From NCBI GenBank assembly GCA_900550865.1, contig URTM01000041.1, forward strand, positions 1-15,579: a DNA stretch of 15,579 bases. The letters run 5' to 3'. The translations under genes were made by a program, and so were the position numbers. Within the stretch, counting starts at the first letter, position 1, and each line of letters begins with the position of its first letter. A model generated the notes under the pieces. The model saw only the letters and a program-made list of their open reading frames with translations, did not search any database and was not told where the DNA came from. Positions 13,108 through 15,579 of this stretch are shown here, in pieces. This stretch comes from an uncultured Dorea sp. (GTDB lineage Bacteria; Bacillota; Clostridia; Lachnospirales; Lachnospiraceae).

Positions 13108-13749
13108 CTAGCCAAGAATTGCTACGATATCTGCGAATACTTCCTTCATATCCTTGGTGCCGTCTACGGTCTTTAATACATTTTTCTTGGTATAGAATTC
13201 GATCAGAGGCTGGGTCTGGTCATGATAAACTTTCAGACGGTTCAGTACGGTCTCAGGCTTATCATCGTCACGCAGTACCAGTTCCTGTCCGCACTTGTCA
13301 CAGATGCCTTCCTTCTTGGGAGGAATATGCTCAATGTGATAGGTTGCGCCGCAGGACAGGCATGCACGTCTGCCGGACATTCTCTTCACGATATTCTCAT
13401 CGGGAACATTTACATCGATTGCAAAATCAATGGCATCTCCCAGCTCAGTCAGTGCCTTGTCCAGTACTTCTGCCTGAGGAATGGTTCTGGGGAATCCATC
13501 CAGTACATAACCGTTCTTGCAATCATCCTGTGCTACTCTGTCTAAGAGGATCTTAACAGTCAGTTCATCGGGAACCAGCTGTCCCTGATCCATGTATTTC
13601 TTTGCTTCCATACCAAGTTCGGTTCCGTTCTTGATATTTGCACGGAAAATATCGCCTGTGGATACATGAGGGATTCCGTACTTTTCAGCGATCATCTTTG
13701 CCTGGGTACCTTTACCTGCGCCGGGTGCGCCTAACATGATAATTTTCAT
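13108..13749 (-). CDS. adk: Adenylate kinase, zinc-binding LID type
   Basis: It catalyses ATP + AMP <-> 2 ADP in the cytoplasm and is a standard member of the spc operon. The 213-residue product starts with the P-loop GAPGAGKGT (residues 8-16), has the nucleotide-binding segment DGFPRT (84-89), and a long LID domain with four cysteines (C130, C133, C150, C153) in two CxxC pairs, the structural zinc site typical of Gram-positive enzymes. The start ATG is preceded by TAGGAG at good spacing. The 48-base gap to map is compatible with co-transcription. A promoter and a small leader hairpin lie upstream. Confidence 0.98.
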   Translation of the reverse strand: MKIIMLGAPGAGKGTQAKMIAEKYGIPHVSTGDIFRANIKNGTELGMEAKKYMDQGQLVPDELTVKILLDRVAQDDCKNGYVLDGFPRTIPQAEVLDKALTELGDAIDFAIDVNVPDENIVKRMSGRRACLSCGATYHIEHIPPKKEGICDKCGQELVLRDDDKPETVLNRLKVYHDQTQPLIEFYTKKNVLKTVDGTKDMKEVFADIVAILG

Positions 13750-13824
13750 CTTTGCTCCTATCTGCCTGTTGCTACAGGCTCTGCTCTTTCTATAGATAAG
13801 CTACAAATACAGTCCAACATTTAC

Positions 13825-13853
13825 ATTTTAACTTTTATGCGGCTTTTTTGCAA
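13825..13853 (-). promoter_or_regulatory. Probable sigma-A promoter for adk-map-KOW-infA
   Basis: On the minus strand a -35 box TTGCAA (13853-13848) is followed after 17 bases by a -10 box TAAAAT (13830-13825). It lies between the secY terminator and adk, which fits a fresh start for the next unit. The predicted leader of about 70 nt carries a small hairpin GCCTGT/ACAGGC with a 4-base loop (13779-13764), close to the ribosome binding site TAGGAG. Confidence 0.65.
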
Positions 13854-13879
13854 TACATTTTCCTATAATACAATAATGC

Positions 13880-13913
13880 AAAAATAACCGGATGATTACA
13901 AACCATCCGGTTA
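13880..13913 (-). terminator. Intrinsic terminator after secY
   Basis: Twelve bases beyond the secY stop, a perfect 10-bp stem TAACCGGATG / CATCCGGTTA (minus strand 13913-13904 and 13894-13885) with a 9-base loop is followed by five T. The plus-strand reading has no T tract, so the signal acts on leftward transcripts. It would end or attenuate the spc-operon transcript. Confidence 0.8.
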
Positions 13914-13924
13914 CTGTTATGCTA

Positions 13925-15238
13925 CTAATCTTCCAGGAATCCCTTGTAGTTGCGAACGAGCATCTGAGATTCTACCTGCTTCATGGTCTCCAGTACTACG
14001 CTTACGATAATGATCAGGCTGGTACCGCCGAAGGATACACTTGCGCCGAACACACCGTTAAAGAAATACGGGATCACAGATACAATGATCAGGCCAATCG
14101 CACCGATGAATACGATATAATTCAGAATCTTGTTCAGATAATCACTGGTAGGCTTACCAGGTCTGATACCGGGGATGAAACCACCCTGCTTCTTCATGTT
14201 ATCGGCAATCATCAAAGGATTAAATGTAATGGATGTATAGAAGTATGCAAAAAATACAATCAATACAATGTACAGCAAAAGTCCCAGGGAATAAATCGGC
14301 TGACTGGGTTTGCACCAGTAACCGGAATTCAGACCTTTCAGGATCTCTGCCCATACGCCGGTTCCGTTATATCCGATAAAGGAACAGATAATAATGGGGA
14401 ACTGCATAATGGACTGTGCAAAAATGATGGGAATAACGCCGGAAGTATTTACTTTCAACGGAATATTGGAAGTCTGTCCGCCGACCATCTTTCTGCCCTG
14501 CATTTTCTTGGCATACTGTACCGGAATCTTGCGCACACCATCATTTAAGATGATAACCAGTACCACCATGGCAATAATAATTGCGAAGATGATAACTACT
14601 GCAAGGATTGCGGTTGCCGGAGCTTTTCCGAATACGAACTGCTCAAACAGGTTGCTCAGGTCTTGAGGCAGTCGGGAAATGATGTTGATCACCAGTACGA
14701 TGGAAATACCATTTCCGATACCTTTTTCTGTGATTCGTTCACCCACCCACATCAGGAAAGCACTACCAGCGGTAAGTGCTGTGATCGTGGTAATTACATT
14801 CAGAGCGTTGAACTCGATCAAGTAGCCCTGTCTGCCAAAACCGATTGCCATTGCTGTGGACTGGATCAGTGCAAGCGCTACGGTAACGTATCTGGTGATG
14901 GCAACCATTTTTTTACGGCCGTCTTCACCGTCACGCTGCATTTCTTCCAGCTTTGGAATAGCAATTGTAAGCAGCTGCATGATAATGGAAGATGTAATAT
15001 AAGGGTTGATGTTCAATGCCAGAATAGACATGTTCAGGAAAGAACCGCCCGTAATGGCATCAAAGAAACTGAACGCACCGCCTGTCTGCTGGGCAAACCA
15101 TTGAGAAAAGAACTTCGTGTCCACCCCGGGTACGGGAAGCTGTGATCCGATACGGATCACAACTAACATTCCCAGTGTAAAAAGAATCTTCTGTCTGATT
15201 TCTTTGATTTTAAATGCGTTTTTCAGTGTTGTAAGCAT
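13925..15238 (-). CDS. secY: Preprotein translocase channel subunit SecY
   Basis: SecY forms the membrane channel for protein export and membrane insertion together with SecE and SecG. The 437-residue product has the usual length and about ten hydrophobic helices. Recognisable signatures are NINPYITSSIIMQLL at about residues 76-90, just after the plug region, and MWVGERITEKGIGNGIS at about 163-179. The C-terminus VRNYKGFLED faces the cytoplasm. Translation starts at the ATG that overlaps the rplO stop codon. In many Firmicutes adk follows within the same transcript; here 175 bases and a terminator-like hairpin separate secY from adk, so secY may close the upstream unit. Confidence 0.98.
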   Translation of the reverse strand: MLTTLKNAFKIKEIRQKILFTLGMLVVIRIGSQLPVPGVDTKFFSQWFAQQTGGAFSFFDAITGGSFLNMSILALNINPYITSSIIMQLLTIAIPKLEEMQRDGEDGRKKMVAITRYVTVALALIQSTAMAIGFGRQGYLIEFNALNVITTITALTAGSAFLMWVGERITEKGIGNGISIVLVINIISRLPQDLSNLFEQFVFGKAPATAILAVVIIFAIIIAMVVLVIILNDGVRKIPVQYAKKMQGRKMVGGQTSNIPLKVNTSGVIPIIFAQSIMQFPIIICSFIGYNGTGVWAEILKGLNSGYWCKPSQPIYSLGLLLYIVLIVFFAYFYTSITFNPLMIADNMKKQGGFIPGIRPGKPTSDYLNKILNYIVFIGAIGLIIVSVIPYFFNGVFGASVSFGGTSLIIIVSVVLETMKQVESQMLVRNYKGFLED

Positions 15239-15579
15239 TACATCACCTCAGCAGTTCCACCAAGAGCCTCGATCTTTTCTTTTGCGGATGCGCTGAAAGC
15301 ATCTACCTTTACATCAAGCTTTTTGGTAAGTTCTCCGTTTCCAAGGATCTTAACTCCATCTCTGGGGTTCTTAATGATTCCTGCTTCAACCAATGCGTTT
15401 ACATCAACGGTAGCACCGTTGTCAAAGCACTCCAGAGCACTTACATTGATAGCAACGATTTCCTTAGTGTTTCTGTTAGTGAAACCTCTCTTAGGAATAC
15501 GTCTGTATAAAGGCATCTGACCACCTTCGAAACCAGGTCTTGGAGCTCCTGAACGAGCCTTCTGTCCCTTATGACCCTT
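15238..15579 (-). CDS. rplO: Ribosomal protein L15 (uL15), C-terminal part; gene runs off the right edge
   Basis: This is a structural protein of the large ribosomal subunit that binds 23S rRNA during late assembly. The frame is open to the window edge, so 113 residues are visible and roughly the first 30-35 of a protein usually near 146 residues are missing. The visible part starts in the conserved Gly/Arg-rich segment (KGHKGQKARSG, then the PGFEGGQMPLYRRIPKRGF region, written here in part) and ends GGTAEVM. The ATG at 15516 lies inside this conserved block and is not the true start. The stop codon TAA shares one base with the ATG of secY (TAATG), which implies translational coupling, as is common at this junction of the spc operon. 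Confidence 0.97.
   Translation of the reverse strand, partial: KGHKGQKARSGAPRPGFEGGQMPLYRRIPKRGFTNRNTKEIVAINVSALECFDNGATVDVNALVEAGIIKNPRDGVKILGNGELTKKLDVKVDAFSASAKEKIEALGGTAEVM

Noticed and set aside
13892..14548. 218-residue plus-strand frame
   Set aside because: It is antisense to secY, and has no start signal or protein-like hydrophobic core.

Overview
The window is about 15.6 kb of a Clostridia (Firmicutes) chromosome, most likely Lachnospiraceae. It holds the distal end of the S10-spc-alpha ribosomal protein super-operon plus the ecfA1-ecfA2-ecfT-truA-rplM-rpsI block that follows it in many Firmicutes. Supporting clues are a small KOW-domain gene between map and infA, rpsD lying inside the alpha operon between rpsK and rpoA, an adenylate kinase with a four-cysteine zinc LID, a long L17 with an internal insertion, and strong purine-rich ribosome binding sites. 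The family assignment comes from gene order and protein style, not from a database search.

Except for one gene, everything is coded on the minus strand, so transcription runs from high to low coordinates. From the right edge: rplO (5' end outside the window) and secY, coupled by a TAATG overlap and followed by an intrinsic terminator. A second unit with a good promoter at 13825-13853 carries adk, map, a KOW-domain RNA-binding gene, infA and an unexpected 436-residue polytopic membrane protein, and ends in a terminator. The -10 box of the next promoter sits in the loop of that terminator. This third unit carries rpmJ, rpsM, rpsK, rpsD, rpoA and rplQ and ends at a bidirectional terminator at 6327-6380. 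A lone plus-strand gene for a membrane-anchored M15-family cell-wall peptidase converges on that terminator. Its promoter is back to back with the minus-strand promoter of ecfA1-ecfA2-ecfT-truA. Finally rplM-rpsI has its own consensus promoter (TTGACA, 17 bp, TATAAT) and a structured 5' leader.

The genes work together in translation (ribosomal proteins S4, S9, S11, S13, L13, L15, L17, L36 and IF-1), protein maturation and export (Map, SecY), transcription (RNA polymerase alpha), nucleotide balance (Adk), tRNA pseudouridylation (TruA) and vitamin or metal uptake (the ECF transporter energising module; no S component is present, so it is probably shared by S components encoded elsewhere).

The parts that do not fit the standard picture are: the membrane protein inserted between infA and rpmJ; the 398-base rpmJ-rpsM gap, which can form several hairpins including two sets of mutually exclusive ones just before rpsM; hairpins in most of the other gaps of the alpha operon; an L17 insertion containing a repeated DKDG module; and a repeat-rich non-coding element at 99-318 downstream of rpsI. 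No rRNA, tRNA, CRISPR array, insertion sequence or transposase was seen.
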